Below, piece by piece: positions 46,683 to 59,613 of a stretch of DNA of 64,000 nt. Under the pieces are notes generated by a model. The model did not search any database. It had not been told where the DNA came from and saw only the letters and a list, made by a program, of their open reading frames with translations. Source of the stretch: Hydnum rufescens UP504 (taxonomy: Eukaryota; Basidiomycota; Agaricomycetes; Cantharellales; Hydnaceae); the NCBI GenBank assembly GCA_014904985.1, contig MU128939.1, positions 86,913-150,912 on the forward strand. Reading direction: 5' to 3'. How positions within the stretch are numbered: position 1 is the first letter of the stretch; the number at the start of each line of letters is the position of its first letter. A program made the position numbers and the translations under genes.

Positions 46683-49381
46683 TTAGTCCAGCAGTTTTAT
46701 CGCGCGGCGGTGTTCTATTGCATTGTTGAGGCCTCTGAGCACATAGGCAGTAAGATCAGCTCCTGTGCTTCGTCGCTTCCTTCCTGGAGCAGTCGTATTC
46801 ACGGTATCCCCAGCCGGAATATTAGAAGCGTCGCAAAGCTATAGTGTCCCCGGAGATCAATATAGCTGCGCACAAAGCTCACAAGGCGTCAACTCACGGC
46901 GGTGGCGGCCGCAGGAACGCTCAGGTTCCGGATTGCGGCAGGTTGAACAACGATAGTGGCCATTTTCCCCACCCCCAAGTGCCAGCCGATATGGCAGTGC
47001 AAAGGCCACACTCCTGGGTTGTCTGTGATAATGCGAATGATGGCGTACGAGCTCCGTGAGATGACCAGCTGATAGAGAGACCGAATCCAGGTCAGGTGAA
47101 CCATTCCGCGAGAGTGGGAAATTACTTACCGTATCGCGACGGAGGGGATTGGTAGTATTGAACGAACTGGTGTTCCGAGCAGCATACTCTGTCGCTGTCA
47201 AGAGACCGGAGCCTCGGGAAACGAGGTAAAACGCGTTTCCGTGCAAATGGTACGGATGATCGATACCACCGTCGTGGTTATTTATGATGATGTCTGCCGC
47301 TCCAGTGCTAGGAAAAATAGCGTGGGTAATGATGGAGGAGTTGAGGGATCCTCCATTCTTCAAAGTGAAAAGCATCGGTTTGTAGATATACTGAGAGAAG
47401 TAGGTATGTCAGGGATCATGGAAACTTGTAGTCGAAGGAATACCTACGTTGGTCCAGGTCACGGAGTTCCAAAAGAAGTGGGCAATAGATTCTAGGGCCG
47501 AGTTCGTAATGAAGCCGAAGACGGAAGTCTAAGGCGTACATAGGGATAAGATGAAATTCGCGGCAAATTGCAGAGGACTCCTCACCATGACAGTGCTAGC
47601 AACGACTGTAGTGGGGGGTTACTAGCGATAAGGGGGGTCATGCTCACTCCAGTCGTATCGAGATCGTAGCAGGTGGTGTCATTATTCACTGAATCACTCC
47701 AGTCCGTAGAAGATGGCAAAGTAGTAGTAGCTTTGCTTCCAGTAGCGACGTATCGGAGTACTGCCAGCGCAGTGATGTCGTAGTTCGATGGAACATTTGC
47801 AATGGATGCCGCGCACATGGCTGCTCGGACGTAGTAGGCGGAGCCGTGGGTGCCCACGGTGGTCTTGATAATAGCATCGTACTACAGAAAAGTCTCGATT
47901 AGAGGTCGTGTTGCTATCCGCGAGCGGGGGTCGACATACTCGTTGACCAATGCCAATAGGGAGCTGGTGCAAAGCCTTGGGACCAGAAATAGCAGTGTCA
48001 TCTGCGGCAGTAATTTTCAGTGGGTGTGAGTCGATAGAGAACTTGTAATGCACTGTTGAATGAACGTCAGCACCTGTCAATAATTATGAAATGTAACAGC
48101 TTGCCATGAGAACTGGTGTTGATGATGCGGATACGGTACGATGAGTTGGGGACGACGTCAATTTCGGGCAAGGGTTGGGTAGTGCAGCTGGTATTAGTGA
48201 CCGAGGAGCAGTTGTATACGCCCTAGTATCAATGAATTGTGGAGTTCATGTTGTAAAGCCATAAACATAGGGGGACTCACAACGCCGTTGATAAGGAGAG
48301 CATCAGGGACCGGGGCACCAGTAGAATTACGATATCCGTCGACAGTCAATAGATCTGCAATGATGACGTCGGACATATCGTGCCTAGCGGGGAAGAAAAT
48401 GATCACCTCTCTATGCTTGCGAATTTCTGCACTTTTCACTCACATCCAGTCACCGAGAATGATGATCCTCTCAGACTCATAGTCTCTTCCACGGACGTTA
48501 GGATCGTTCGGGCTGTGGATGATCAGGGGACCCTATGTAATGATATCCAAATTCTGTCAGCACCGAAAAACCCCAAAATGTTTGCCCACATACGAGGAGA
48601 CCGTCAGCCATTGTATTCCCCATATGAGAGTGCCACCAGAATGTTCCGAATTGGTTAGCAACTGTTAACTTATAGGTGAAAGTCGAACCAGCAGGGATGG
48701 GGCACTGACTAACACCAGGAACTCTAAAGTGAACGATAATGGATTAATGCCAGGGATATCAAGGATAGAAATAAAACAATTCCGATACCCATCAGCCCAA
48801 TCAGTCCCCTTCTGGGCAATTCCGTGCCAGTCTACAATGTGCATTCGTTAGCCGTCCTCATTGAAGATGTTCAACGTCGTATGGGATGACGTACGAATTC
48901 CAGCACCAGTGGTCATACCATTCCGAACATTGACAATGATCGTGTCGCCCTGATTGGCTTCAATAAGAGGACCAGGGAATTGACCATTAATAACCATCAT
49001 TTCGCGTTCAACGCCGTCGGGAGCTGATTGGGCGCCAGTTGTCAGAATGGAAAGTCCTCTGAATGCAGTGGTCAACTGTGCATACCTCCGGTAGCGAGGC
49101 TCAATGTCCAGTCGAATGTGCGCGTGACAGGAACATCGGTGATAACGAAGGTGGGAGACAATGTGTAGATGGCTGCACAAATGGCAAGTATTCAACGGGA
49201 GTGATGAATCAGAGAATAATTGGAACGAACCTCGATTATTGGTCACTTTAGTGGCAGGTGCACTCCGAGAGGGGGTGCCACGGTGGATGGGAACAGTGGC
49301 ATGTATGCTGGTGGGGAAAATAAAGGCGCAAAGGGTAGCGAAAGCTAATGCAGCATTCAGATGAGATCTTCTAAGAGGCAT
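46683..49381 (-). CDS. Multicopper oxidase (laccase-like), copy 1
   Basis: Secreted copper enzyme that oxidises phenols, metals or similar donors with O2. ATG 49381 opens a signal peptide ([20 protein letters not shown]); about 13 exons give roughly 645 residues. The four copper motifs are present: [19 protein letters not shown] and HCHIGWH. Cupredoxin 1 has [20 protein letters not shown]. After the cysteine ligand the axial position reads Lys (HLGVGKM) where Leu, Phe or Met is usual. A C-terminal extension of about 50 residues contains [12 protein letters not shown]. One base appears to be missing near 47,620: the frame runs [10 protein letters not shown] and then only the next frame gives the expected continuation TTVVASTVM. 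This is either a true frameshift (pseudogene) or a sequence error in a C run. Confidence 0.82.
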
Positions 49382-51006
49382 AGGGAGAGAAGTGGGCTGC
49401 ACGGTGTCGAAAGAAAAGAGCAATGCGAGCAAGTGAAAAGAAATGAGAGTGAAGGGTGAAAATTGGGGAGGAGGAGAATGAGAATGAGACTAGGCGAATC
49501 CCCGGACTTTATCTGCCTCGTGTCATATGAATTTGACGACAAGAAGAACGTGACTACTTCCGGGAAAACCCCTGCGCCTGAAACATAGTTACTTGAGGCT
49601 ACGATGGGGACTTGGCGGGGAAGGTACCCATGGAGGCCATCCAAACACTGGATAGCCTTGTATGAGACAGGACCAGGACCAGGGCGAGGATGCGGGTGAG
49701 GGAAAGAGCTTGCAAGACTGAGAACGGGGACGAGGAATTATTTGGTGCGCTCTCTGAGGAGCTCGGGAGTACACCAGCCGAATGACCTCAAAATTTCGCA
49801 AAAAAAAATAATCATTCAGTGGGCTGGACTGCTCTAATTTTTGGCGCTAGAATCGATTAGGATTAAAACTGAAGTACTGTGAGAGACTCTATGCTGACCA
49901 GGGGGGTATGTTTAGACTATAATAAAGAACCTGTGCATGGATTCCAGCTGCCTCAGTTTGGGGAGTGTCTCCAAACCTACCTAGGCAGGAGGCCCAGACA
50001 CTTCTCGAGCGATTTACGTGGAATAGCTTGGTGGAATTGTGTAACATAGTTCTGTAGGGGCATGGAAATGCTTTGGCCTCTATGTCGATGGAAATTGTAC
50101 TGAGTAGCCATTCTCTGGGATTATCAGAAATTGCGCTTTGCGCGGCGAAACCATCACGCAGGTATGAACAGAGGAAGAAAATACTTCCATATTGCGCTGC
50201 GTGATTCAACCCTTCCACTAGGGTCGGTATCGCTCACAGGGCTGGGATGAGATCGTGATGGCAGAACAAACTGACATTCCCACACCAAGGCAGTCGCCGG
50301 TCTCTCAAACCAGATCAGACTTGGGGTCTTTACCCCTGAGAGCACGTGAAGGTCCCATCAGCAGGCAACCAATCAAATTGATGCGGTGGAACGGGGTTAG
50401 GCACCACATCCGTATCTCTTCCCACGACCGCGGCTTCTGCCGGAAAGAGATCCCATGACATTACGTCGGCAATCTCCAATGGACGAAAACCAAGACCTTG
50501 TCGACCTCATTGACCGTGGGATTGAAAAGTCAGACCGGTCCGAAATTTGACCTTTGACCTTTTCGGACCTAGGTCCAAACAACCCCTTCTCTTCAGAGTC
50601 TGCTTCATGGAGATCTACCACACCGTTTTGTCACGTCACTTTCCAAGCACGAAGCTCTTCGACGTCTGCCTTGCATCACGTTCATAGGCTTGGGCCCGCG
50701 GACTTTAGGCCTCCGGGCATAGACTGAATGTTTCTGTGGATCCTCTTTTCTCTGGAGGAACTGCAGCCCTCCGAACCTGAGGTACAACTCAGAGCATTCA
50801 GTGCGTCATATGAATTCCGGATCATCCTTCCGTCTACCTCTATCCAAGATATTTCCTTTCCTGCCATCCCTCCTTGAGGAATTTATCATTTCTCGATACG
50901 ATACCCAGAGACCCAATATTTGACAGGGCACTCCTCCAGTTGTTGTCTGCGTCCCTCCTTCACCAAAGCCCGTATACCTGGGGGCTATCTCTTCTATTTT
51001 CTTGCC
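49382..51006. other. Oxidase 1 upstream region
   Basis: The oxidase promoter side carries a GATAAAGT TATA-like element on the minus strand near 49,510, conserved in unit 2. No further gene recognised. A block of about 260 bp at 50,302-50,578 is absent from unit 2. Confidence 0.4.
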
Positions 51007-52382
51007 ATGAACAATACCAACAATCCCGACGACTGGAATGCATGTCTTGAAAACAGCTTCGCACTCCGTGCGAGAATCTTGGTCTGTCGCATGCCACTCC
51101 CTTGTCCCCCTGTTGCAACTTAATCAAGATGATCGCCGAAGTGGCGCTTGTGCCCTTGGTAGTGTCCGCACTTCTCCTGTTCACCCTTGTAGGTGTTTTC
51201 TCGTTGTGTGATCCACGGCCGCAGATTTTCCCGGCCCCAGGCTATTAGACATTATCGGCACTACCATGGTTACCATGGTTGGGGCCCAGAGGATCTCTCC
51301 CTTCCGGTCTCTATACTCTTTCTCTGCGCTATATTCATGGATTTGCGAGTGTAGCCTTGTTCAAACACGGTGGAATAGTCTTGACCTCATTTGAACAGTA
51401 TCTAGTCTGGGGCGGGTATTCTCAATGCACGGTGGACGTTCGATGGGGTAGTTACCCAGGGATCTTGGTGTACTTCCAAGGTACATTCGTACGGTATGCG
51501 ATAACAGGGGGGAACTGATGCACTTCTCTGTCCCACCTGTACTCCAGTAGGTTGGAGATGTCAGAGCTAGTGCGCCTTGAATACAATCCTTTCGCCTAGC
51601 ACATTTCTGCTCAGGACTCTATGTTAGCCTGGTCCACGATCGCGATCGCTATTATCGCCTTCCGAACCATTTCCCCTGCTCTGCTCAGTCAGTCGCAAGC
51701 ACGACGACTCGCGGGTGCCATGATCATCTTTATTTCCCTCTTTCTGTTTCTCATGATCATTATTACCTCCACAATGATCCCGCATTATTATGGAGGCGCT
51801 GGGTACGCACTCCTGTACTAGGTTTGCTATCATATCAAAGTTTTATCTTATTCTGGTTTCCCAACCCTCGACAGCCCGTGGTGCTGGATCACTGTCGACA
51901 CTCGGGAATCAAGAAGACTAGAGATTGGTAGCGAGCATGCCTTTGATTGGTTGGCGGCCATTACTTCCGGTCCGCTATAGGGCATCGTTCCAGTTAAATG
52001 GTACAGAGAAGCCTCTGCGGAACGCGACGATGGTCTTGTTCGGGATGCAATGTATATGGGGCAGTGAGTCGGTCAGAACACACGGCACCTTGATGGAATC
52101 TACTAAGAGTATTTGTTTCTGACTGTAGGTATCCAATAGGCAGGATCATCTATTCTATACGCCTCAAGTATAAGCATTGAATTATTTTTGATCTCACTGG
52201 ATCTAGCCTACATTGCCGAGGCACTCCCTCCAACGATTACTCGACTTCTAAACCAGACCCCTGGAAAGAAGCTGGTGCACGGACAGCCGTTTTGTTCCAA
52301 CTTGGAGGACCACTCCACCACTCCATGTCTTTCTGTGGTCGGTCACGGCCCACCGGTTCGGTTTCTCATCAGGGGCGCATGA
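51007..52382 (+). pseudogene. Degenerate membrane-protein frame, unit 1
   Basis: Fragments in one direction: MNNTNNPDDWNAC at 51007, a hydrophobic span AEVALVPLVVSALLLFTLVG at 51131, another AGAMIIFISLFLFLMIIITS at 51710, and a final piece LAYIAEALPPTITRLLNQTP ending in a stop at 52382. They suggest a multi-span membrane protein with introns. A TAG at 51246-51248 replaces CAA of the unit 2 copy. No family recognised. Confidence 0.35.
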
Positions 52383-53719
52383 CGACTCCGAGGACCGGAG
52401 GGCATATTCTTATCTAATGGAGCCGTACTCTCGTGAATTGTTCCATATTTTCTCAATATGAATCTTCGATCTTGGTGATGATGGATTGCTCACCGGGCGG
52501 TCGCTCGTAGTTCCAGAATATTCAAGGATTCCACATCGCGAGGGATCAATGAGCTGTGCCACCCCAATGTCAATCTCTAGCTGCATCGTCATGGATCATG
52601 GATGGTATGAAACTCATGAGACTTTCTGCCATCCCCGTGAGGGAATAAAACCCCGAAATAGCAGCGGGAGGGAGATGGAAACACTGTGTGGTACGTTAGT
52701 AAGTTTCCACATTGTGCCCTTGTCCTAATTAATAAACACACCATACCTCAGAAGCTAGTCAACCTAGAGAGGGACTGAAAATGGGGGCCTGAGGTGACCT
52801 AATGCAACATGGATGCTGGAAATCATAATATTCATATGACCAAAATTCTAGTTAACAAAGATCTGATCCTAATGCAAAACTCCATTGAAAACCGTACATC
52901 ATTTCTCAGGAATTACCTGAAAGAACATGTGTCTGTTCCAAAGCATGGCCCCCTGCAGACCTATAATTGCTCTGCTGGTTTCATCCATGCACTCTCCCTC
53001 CAAGTTCACCTGCAGAACATTGTATTTTCATGTCCCCTTAGCCAAGATCCCACAAGATCCCTCACAGTCAGTAGTCACCCCAGATTACTAATGAGCAATG
53101 ATGGGGGGAAAAGCTAGGTGATCTTGAGGGTCTTCTGTGTGCATTGACATACAAATAGAGGTGTGGAAAAAGCATCCTCCCCACAAGGTTGGAGTAGGGG
53201 TCCAGGGAACCTGCAGTCGTCCACTTTACTATGCTTTCGGTGACTTCCTGTGGCCGCACGAGGCCACAAGCCGCCGCGTTGGAATAACACAGACCGTGGA
53301 GTGTGCTTCAAGTCTTGCAATGGCTCGCCCTTCCACCAGCTCGAGTTCCAAGCCTTTTGTCTCTACCGCCATCGAACATGAAGCCTCACAATTTCCTATA
53401 CTATCGACTTACGCTGAACAGCCACAATGGATCGGAGGGAGTGGTCGAAGGATGAAAGGTGAGAACAACACGATGCCTCCAAATTAAGAGCGAGTCTGCA
53501 TAGATAATTCGTTGCAAAAGAGGGACGAGGAAAAGGTGTGAAATGGAGGTGCATACAACACATTTACCCAGAGTAGTAACATTGTCCATACCAAAGATTG
53601 CAATTGGTGGCAAAAGAAATGAGCACGGTCCAAGGAAAGATGGTGCAAAAATCGCGAAAAAGATGATAATACTGTGGCCATTTATATAGGGTCCCCTTCA
53701 ATTCGTTCGAAGTATATCA

Positions 53720-56418
53720 TTAGTCCAGCAGTTTTATCGCGCGGCGGCGTTCTATTGCATTGTTGAGGCCTCTGAGCACATAGGCAGTAAGATCAGCTCC
53801 TGTGCTTCGTCGCTTCCTTCCTGGAGCAGTCGTATTCACGGTATCCCCAGCCGGAATATTAGAAGCGTCGCAAAGCTATAGTGTCCCCGGAGATCAACAT
53901 AGCTGCACACAAAGCTCACAAGGCGTCAACTCACGGCGGTGGCGGCCGCAGGAACGCTCAGGTCCTGGATTGCGGCAGGTTGAACAACGATAGCCGCCAG
54001 TTTCCCTACGGCCAAGTGCCAGCCGATATGGCAGTGCAAAGGCCACACTCCTGGGTTGTCTGTGATAATGCGAATGATGGCGTAGGAGCCCCGCGAGATG
54101 ACCAGCTGATAGAGACCGAATCCAGGTCAGGCGAACCATTCCGCGAGAGTGGAAAATTACTTACTGTATCGCGACGGAGGGGATTGGTAGTATTGAACGA
54201 GCTGGTGTTCAGAGCAGCATACTCTGGTGCTGTCAAGAGACCGGAGCCTCGGGAAACGAGGTAAAACGCGTTTCCGTGCAAATGGTACGGATGATCGATA
54301 CCACCGTCGTGGTTATTTATGATGATGTCTGCTGCTCCAGTGCTAGGAAAAATAGCGTGGGTGATGATGGAAGAGTTGAGGGATCCTCCATTCTTCAAAG
54401 TGAAAAGCATCGGTTTGTAGATGTACTGAGAGAAGTAGGGATGTCAGGGATCATGGAAACTTGTAGTCGAAGGAATACCTACGTTGGTCCAGGTCACGGA
54501 GTTCCAAAAGAAGTGCGCAATAGATTGTAGGGCCGAGTTCGTAATGAAGCCGAAGACGGAAGTCTAAGGCGTACATAGGGATAAGATGAAATTCGCTGAA
54601 AATTGCAGAGAACTCCTCACCATGACAGTGCTAGCAACGACTGTAGTGGGGGGATTACTAGCGATAAGGGGGTCATGCTGACTCCAGTCGTATCGAGATC
54701 ATAGCAGGTGGTGTCATTATTCACTGAATCGCTCCAGTCCGTAGAAGATGGCAAAGTAGTTGTGGCTTTGCTTCCTGTAGCGACGTATCGGAGCACCGCC
54801 AGCGCGGTGATGTCGTAGTTCGATGGAACATTTGCAATGGATGCCGCGCACATGGCTGCTCGGACGTAGTAAGCGGAGCCGTCGGTGCCCACGGTGGTCT
54901 TGATGATAGTATCGTACTACAGAAAAGCGTCGGTTAGAGGTCGTGTTGCTACCCGCGAGCGGAGGTCGACATACTCGTTGACCAATGCCAATAGGGAGCT
55001 GATGCAAAGCCTTGGGACCAGAAATAGCAGTGTCATCTGCGGCAGTAATTTTTAGCGGATGAGAGTCGATAGAGAACTTGTAGTGCACTGTTGAATGAAC
55101 GTCAGGACTTATCGACAATTATGAAGTGTAACAGCTTGCCATGAGAACTGGTGTTGATGATGCGGATACGGTACGATGAATTGGGGACGACGTCAATTTC
55201 GGGCAAGGACTGGGTAGTGCAGCTGGTATCAGTGACCGAAGAGCAGTTGTATACGCCCTATCATCAATGAATTGGAGTTCATGTTGTAAAGCCATAAACA
55301 TAGGGAGACTTACAACGCCGTTGATAAGGAGAGCATCAGGGGGTGGGGGAGCAACAGAATTGTGATAACCGTTGACAGTCAATAGATCTGCGATGATGAC
55401 GTCGGACATATCGTGCCTAGCAGGAAAGAAAATGATCAGCCCCCTATGTCTGTGAATTTGTGCACTTTTTACTGACATCCAGTCACCGAGAATGATGATC
55501 CTTTCGCAGTCATAGTCTCTTCCACGGACATTGGGATCATCGGGGCTGTGGATGATGAGGGGACCCTATGTATTCATATCCAAATTCCGTCAGCACGGAG
55601 AAATCCTAAAATGTACGCCCACATACGAGGAGACCGTCAGCCATTGTATTCCCCATATGAGAGTGCCACCAGAATGTTCCGAATTGGTTAGCGACTGTGA
55701 ACTTATAGGTGAAAGTCGAACCAGCAGGGATGGGGCACTGGCTAACACCAGGGACGCTAAAGAGAAAGATCAATGGATTAATCCCAGGGATACCAAGGAT
55801 AGAAATAGAACAATTCCGATACCCATCGGCCCAATCAGTCCCCTTCTGGGCAATTCCGTGCCAGTCTACAATGTGCATTCGTTAGCCGTCCTCCTTGAAG
55901 ATGTTTAAGGTCGTATGGGATGACGTACGAATTCCAGCACCAGTGGTCATATCATTCCGAACATTGACAATGATCGTGTCGCCCTGATTGGCTTCAATAA
56001 GAGGACCAGGGAATTGACCATTAACAACCATCATTTCGCGTTCAACGCCGTCGGGAGCTGATTGGGCGCCAGCTGTCAGAATGAAAAGTCCATCTCTCAA
56101 TACAGTGGTGTACTGTGCATACCTCCGGTAGCGAGGCTCAATGTCCAGTCGAATGTGCGCGTGACAGGAACATCAGTGATAACGAAGGTGGGAGACAATG
56201 TGTAGATAGCTGCACAAATGGCAAGTATTCAACGGGAGTGATGAATCGGAGCATAATTGGAACGAACCTCGATTATTGGTCACTTTAGTGGCAGGTGCAC
56301 TCCGAGAGGGGGTGCCACGGTGGATGGGAACGGCGGCATGTATGTTGGTGGGGAAATTGAAGGCACAAAGGCTAGCGAAAGCTAATGCACTATTCAGATG
56401 AGATCTTCTAAGAAGCAT
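53720..56418 (-). CDS. Multicopper oxidase (laccase-like), copy 2
   Basis: Duplicate of copy 1 with the same exon structure, from ATG 56418 ([14 protein letters not shown]) to TAA 53720-53722. All copper ligands are kept ([26 protein letters not shown]), and the axial position again reads Lys (HLAVGKL). Substitutions are mostly conservative (RNGM to RNDM, SRSSYAI to SRGSYAI). This copy has one C fewer in the run at 54,671-54,675 (plus-strand Gs), so its frame shifts about 15 bases earlier than in copy 1; after it, the other frame reads [17 protein letters not shown] as expected. Either both copies are recently inactivated or both carry a sequence error. Confidence 0.8.
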
Positions 56419-57749
56419 AGGGAGAGAAGTGCGCTGTACGGTGTCGAAAGAAAAGAGCAATGCGAGCAAGTGAAAAGAAATGAGAGTGAAGGGTGAAAAG
56501 AAGGGAGGGGGAGAATGAGAATGAGAATGGCCGAATGGCCGGACTTTATCTGGCTCGCGCCATATGAATTTGGGTGAATGACAAGAAGACTAGGGAAAAC
56601 AACTGCCGAAAGGAATGCCCTGCTACGGGTCCTGAAACATGGCTACTCGGGACTACGATGGGGACTTCGATGGGGACTTGGCGGGGGAGGTACCGTTGAA
56701 ACACCCATGGAGGCCATCCAAACACTGGACAGCCTTGTATGAGACAGGACCAGGACCGGGGCGAGGAGAAGGGTGAGGGAAAGAGCTTGCAAGAGTGAGA
56801 ACGAGGACGAGGAATTGTTTGGTGCCCCCTGAGGAGCTCGGGAGTACACCAGCCGAATGACCTCAAAATTTCGTAAAAAAAATAATGATTCAAACGTGGG
56901 CTGTACTTTACTGCTCTAATTTTGGCGCTAGGTTCGATTAGGATTGGGGGTGTCTCCAAATGCTTAGGTAAGCATTTGGCCTAGACACTTCTCGAGCAAT
57001 TTGCGTGGAATGGCTTGTTGGAATTGTATGGCATAGTTCTGTAGGGCACGGAAATGGTACTAGGGGGTAGTTTTGGCCTCTGTTTCGATGAAAATAGTAC
57101 CGAGTAGCCATGCTCTATTGTCAGAAATTGCGCTTTGCGCGTCGGAACCATCGCGCAGGTATGAGCGGGGGAAGAAAATACTTCCAGATTGCTGTGGGTG
57201 ATTCGACCCTGCCACCAGGGCCGGTATCGCTCACAGGCTGGGATCAGATCCCGTTCGTGATGGCAGAACAAGCTGATATTCCCACAGGAAGGCAATCGCC
57301 GCTCTCTCCAACCCCTTTTCTTCAGAGTCTGCTTCGTGGAGAACTACCACACCTTTTCGTCACTTTCCGAGCACGAAGCTCTCCGACGTTTGCCTTACAT
57401 TACGTTCATAGGCTTGGGTCCGTGAACTTAGGCCTCCGGGCATGGGCTGAATTTCTGTGGATCCTCTTTTCTCTCGAGCTGCAGCCCTCCGAACCTGAGG
57501 TATAACTCAGAGCATTCAGCGCATCATATGTATTCCCGATCATCCTTCCGTCTGCCTCTATCCAAGATATTTCCTTTCCTGTCATCCCTCCGGGAGGAAT
57601 TTATCGTTTCTCGATACGATTACCCACCAATGCTACTACCGCCACACCCAGAGTCCTAATATTTGACACGGCGCTCCTCCAGTTGTTGTCTGCGTCCCCC
57701 CCCCCAGCAAAGCTCATATACCTGTAGACTATCCATTCTACTTCTTGCC
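56419..57749. other. Oxidase 2 upstream region
   Basis: Corresponds to 49382-51006 of unit 1 with the block of about 260 bp missing. No gene recognised. Confidence 0.4.
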
Positions 57750-59038
57750 ATGAACAGCACCAACAATCCCCACGACTGGAATGCATTTCTTAAAAACAGC
57801 TTCGCGGGAATCTTGGTGTGTCGCATGCCACTCACTTGTCTCCCTGCAACTTAATTAAGGATTGGTAACCCGGATGATCGCCGAAGTGGCGCTTGTGCTG
57901 TCCGCACTTCTGCTGTTCACCCTTGTAGGTGTTTGCTCGTTGTATGATCCACAGCCGCTGATCTTCCCGGCCCCAGGCTATCAAACATTATCAGCGGTAC
58001 CATGGTTGGGGCCCAGAGGATCCCGCCCTCCGGTCTCTATCCTGTTTCTCTGCGCTATATTTATGGATTTGCGAGTGTAGCGTTGTTCGAACACGGCTGA
58101 ATAATCCTGACCTCGTTTGAACAGTATCCAGTCTGGGGTGGGTATTCTCAATGCACGGTGGACGTTCGATGGGGTAGTTACCCAGGGATCTTGGTGTACT
58201 TCCAAGGTACATTCGTACGGTATGCGATAACAGGAGGGAACTGATGCACTTCTCTGTCCCACCTGTACTCCAGTAGGTTGGAGATGTCGGAGCTGGTGCG
58301 CCTGGAATACAATCCGTTCGCCTAGCGCATTTCTGATCAGGACTCTATCCTAGCCTGGTTCACGATCGCGATCGCCATTATGACCTTCCGAACCATTTTC
58401 CCTGCTCTGCTGAGTCAGTCGCAAGCGCGACGATTGGCGGGTGCCATGAGCATCTTTATTTCCCTCTTCCTGTTTCTCATGATCACTATTACCTCCACGA
58501 CGATCCCACATTATTATGGAGGCGCTGGGTATGCACTCCTGCACTACTAGTAGGTTTGCTATCATATCAAAGTTTTATCTTATTCTGGTTTCCCAACCCT
58601 CTACAGCTCGTGGTGCTGGATGACTGTCTGACACCCGGGAATCAAGAAGACTAGAGATTGGTAGCGAGCATGCCTTTGATCGGTTGGCGGCCATTATTTC
58701 CGGTCTGCTATAGGGCATTGTCCCAGTTAAATGATGCAGAGAAGCCTCTGCGGAACGCGACGATGGTCTTGTTCGGGATGCAATGTATATGGGGTGGTGA
58801 GTCGGTCAGAACACACGGCACGTTGTGGAATTTACTAAGAGTATTTGCTTCTGACCGTCCGCCAAGTGTAGGTGTCCAATAGGCACGATCATCAATTCCA
58901 CACGCCTCAAGTATAAGCATTGAATTATTTTTGATCTCACTGGATTTAGCCTACATTGCCGAGGCACTCCCTCCAACGATTACTCTTTCTGTGGTCGTTC
59001 ATGACCCACCGGTTCGGTTTCTCATCAGGGGTGCGTGA
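57750..59038 (+). pseudogene. Degenerate membrane-protein frame, unit 2
   Basis: Counterpart of 51007-52382: MNSTNNPHDWNAFLKNSFA at 57750, the span AEVALVLSALLLFTLVGVCS at 57895 continuing through GYQTLSAVPWLGPRGSRPP without the stop seen in unit 1, and the last piece LAYIAEALPPTI joined to a VRFLIRGA tail after an 88-bp deletion. Internal stops and frame changes remain. No family recognised. Confidence 0.35.
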
Positions 59039-59460
59039 CGACCCCGAAGATCGGAGGGCATCTTCTTATCTAATGGGGCCGTACTCTTGTGAATTGTTCC
59101 ATATTTTTTCAATATGAACCTTTGATCTTGGTGATGATGGATTGCTCACCGGGCGGTCGCCCGTAGTTCCAGAATAGATTCAAGGATTCCACATCGTGAG
59201 GGATCAATGGGCTGTACTACCCCAATATCAATCTCTAGCTGCATCGTCATGGATGGTATGAAACTCATAAGACTTTCTGCTATCCCCGTGAGAGAATAAA
59301 ACCCCAAATAGCAGCTGGAGGGAAATGCGAAACACTCTGTGGTAAGTTAGACAGTAAGCTTCCACATTGTGTCCTTGTCTTAATCAATAATCACACCATA
59401 CCTCAGAACCTAGACAACCCAAGGAGGTGCTGAAAATGGGGCCTGAGGTGACCTAATGCA

Positions 59461-59613
59461 ATGTGGATGCTGGAAACCAATATATTCATATGACCAAAAT
59501 TGTGGTTAACAATGATCTGATCCTAATGCAAAAACTCCATTGAAAACCATACAACATTTCTCAGGAATTATCTGAAAGAACATGTCTGTTCCAAAGCATG
59601 GCCCCCTGCAGAC
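59461..59613. repeat. Third, partial copy of the duplication boundary
   Basis: About 150 bp repeating the start of units 1 and 2, from TGGATGCTGGAAA through GACCAAAATT to CCCCCTGCAGACT, then diverging abruptly into repeat-arm sequence. It marks the right edge of the tandem duplication. Confidence 0.85.

Larger units (their letters stand above)
45790..52805. repeat. Tandem duplication, unit 1
   Basis: About 7.0 kb that is repeated head-to-tail at 52806-59460. The shared boundary block starts with GACCAAAATTCTA (45819; second copy 52838; third copy 59490 with small changes) and includes CCCCCTGCAGAC. Unit 1 is longer by about 260 bp at 50,302-50,578 and by about 88 bp near 52,240-52,330. It carries one multicopper oxidase gene and one degenerate membrane-type frame. 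Confidence 0.9.
52806..59460. repeat. Tandem duplication, unit 2
   Basis: About 6.65 kb, direct repeat of unit 1, colinear throughout apart from the two deletions noted under unit 1 and scattered small changes. Coding exons are clearly more alike than flanks. Confidence 0.9.
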
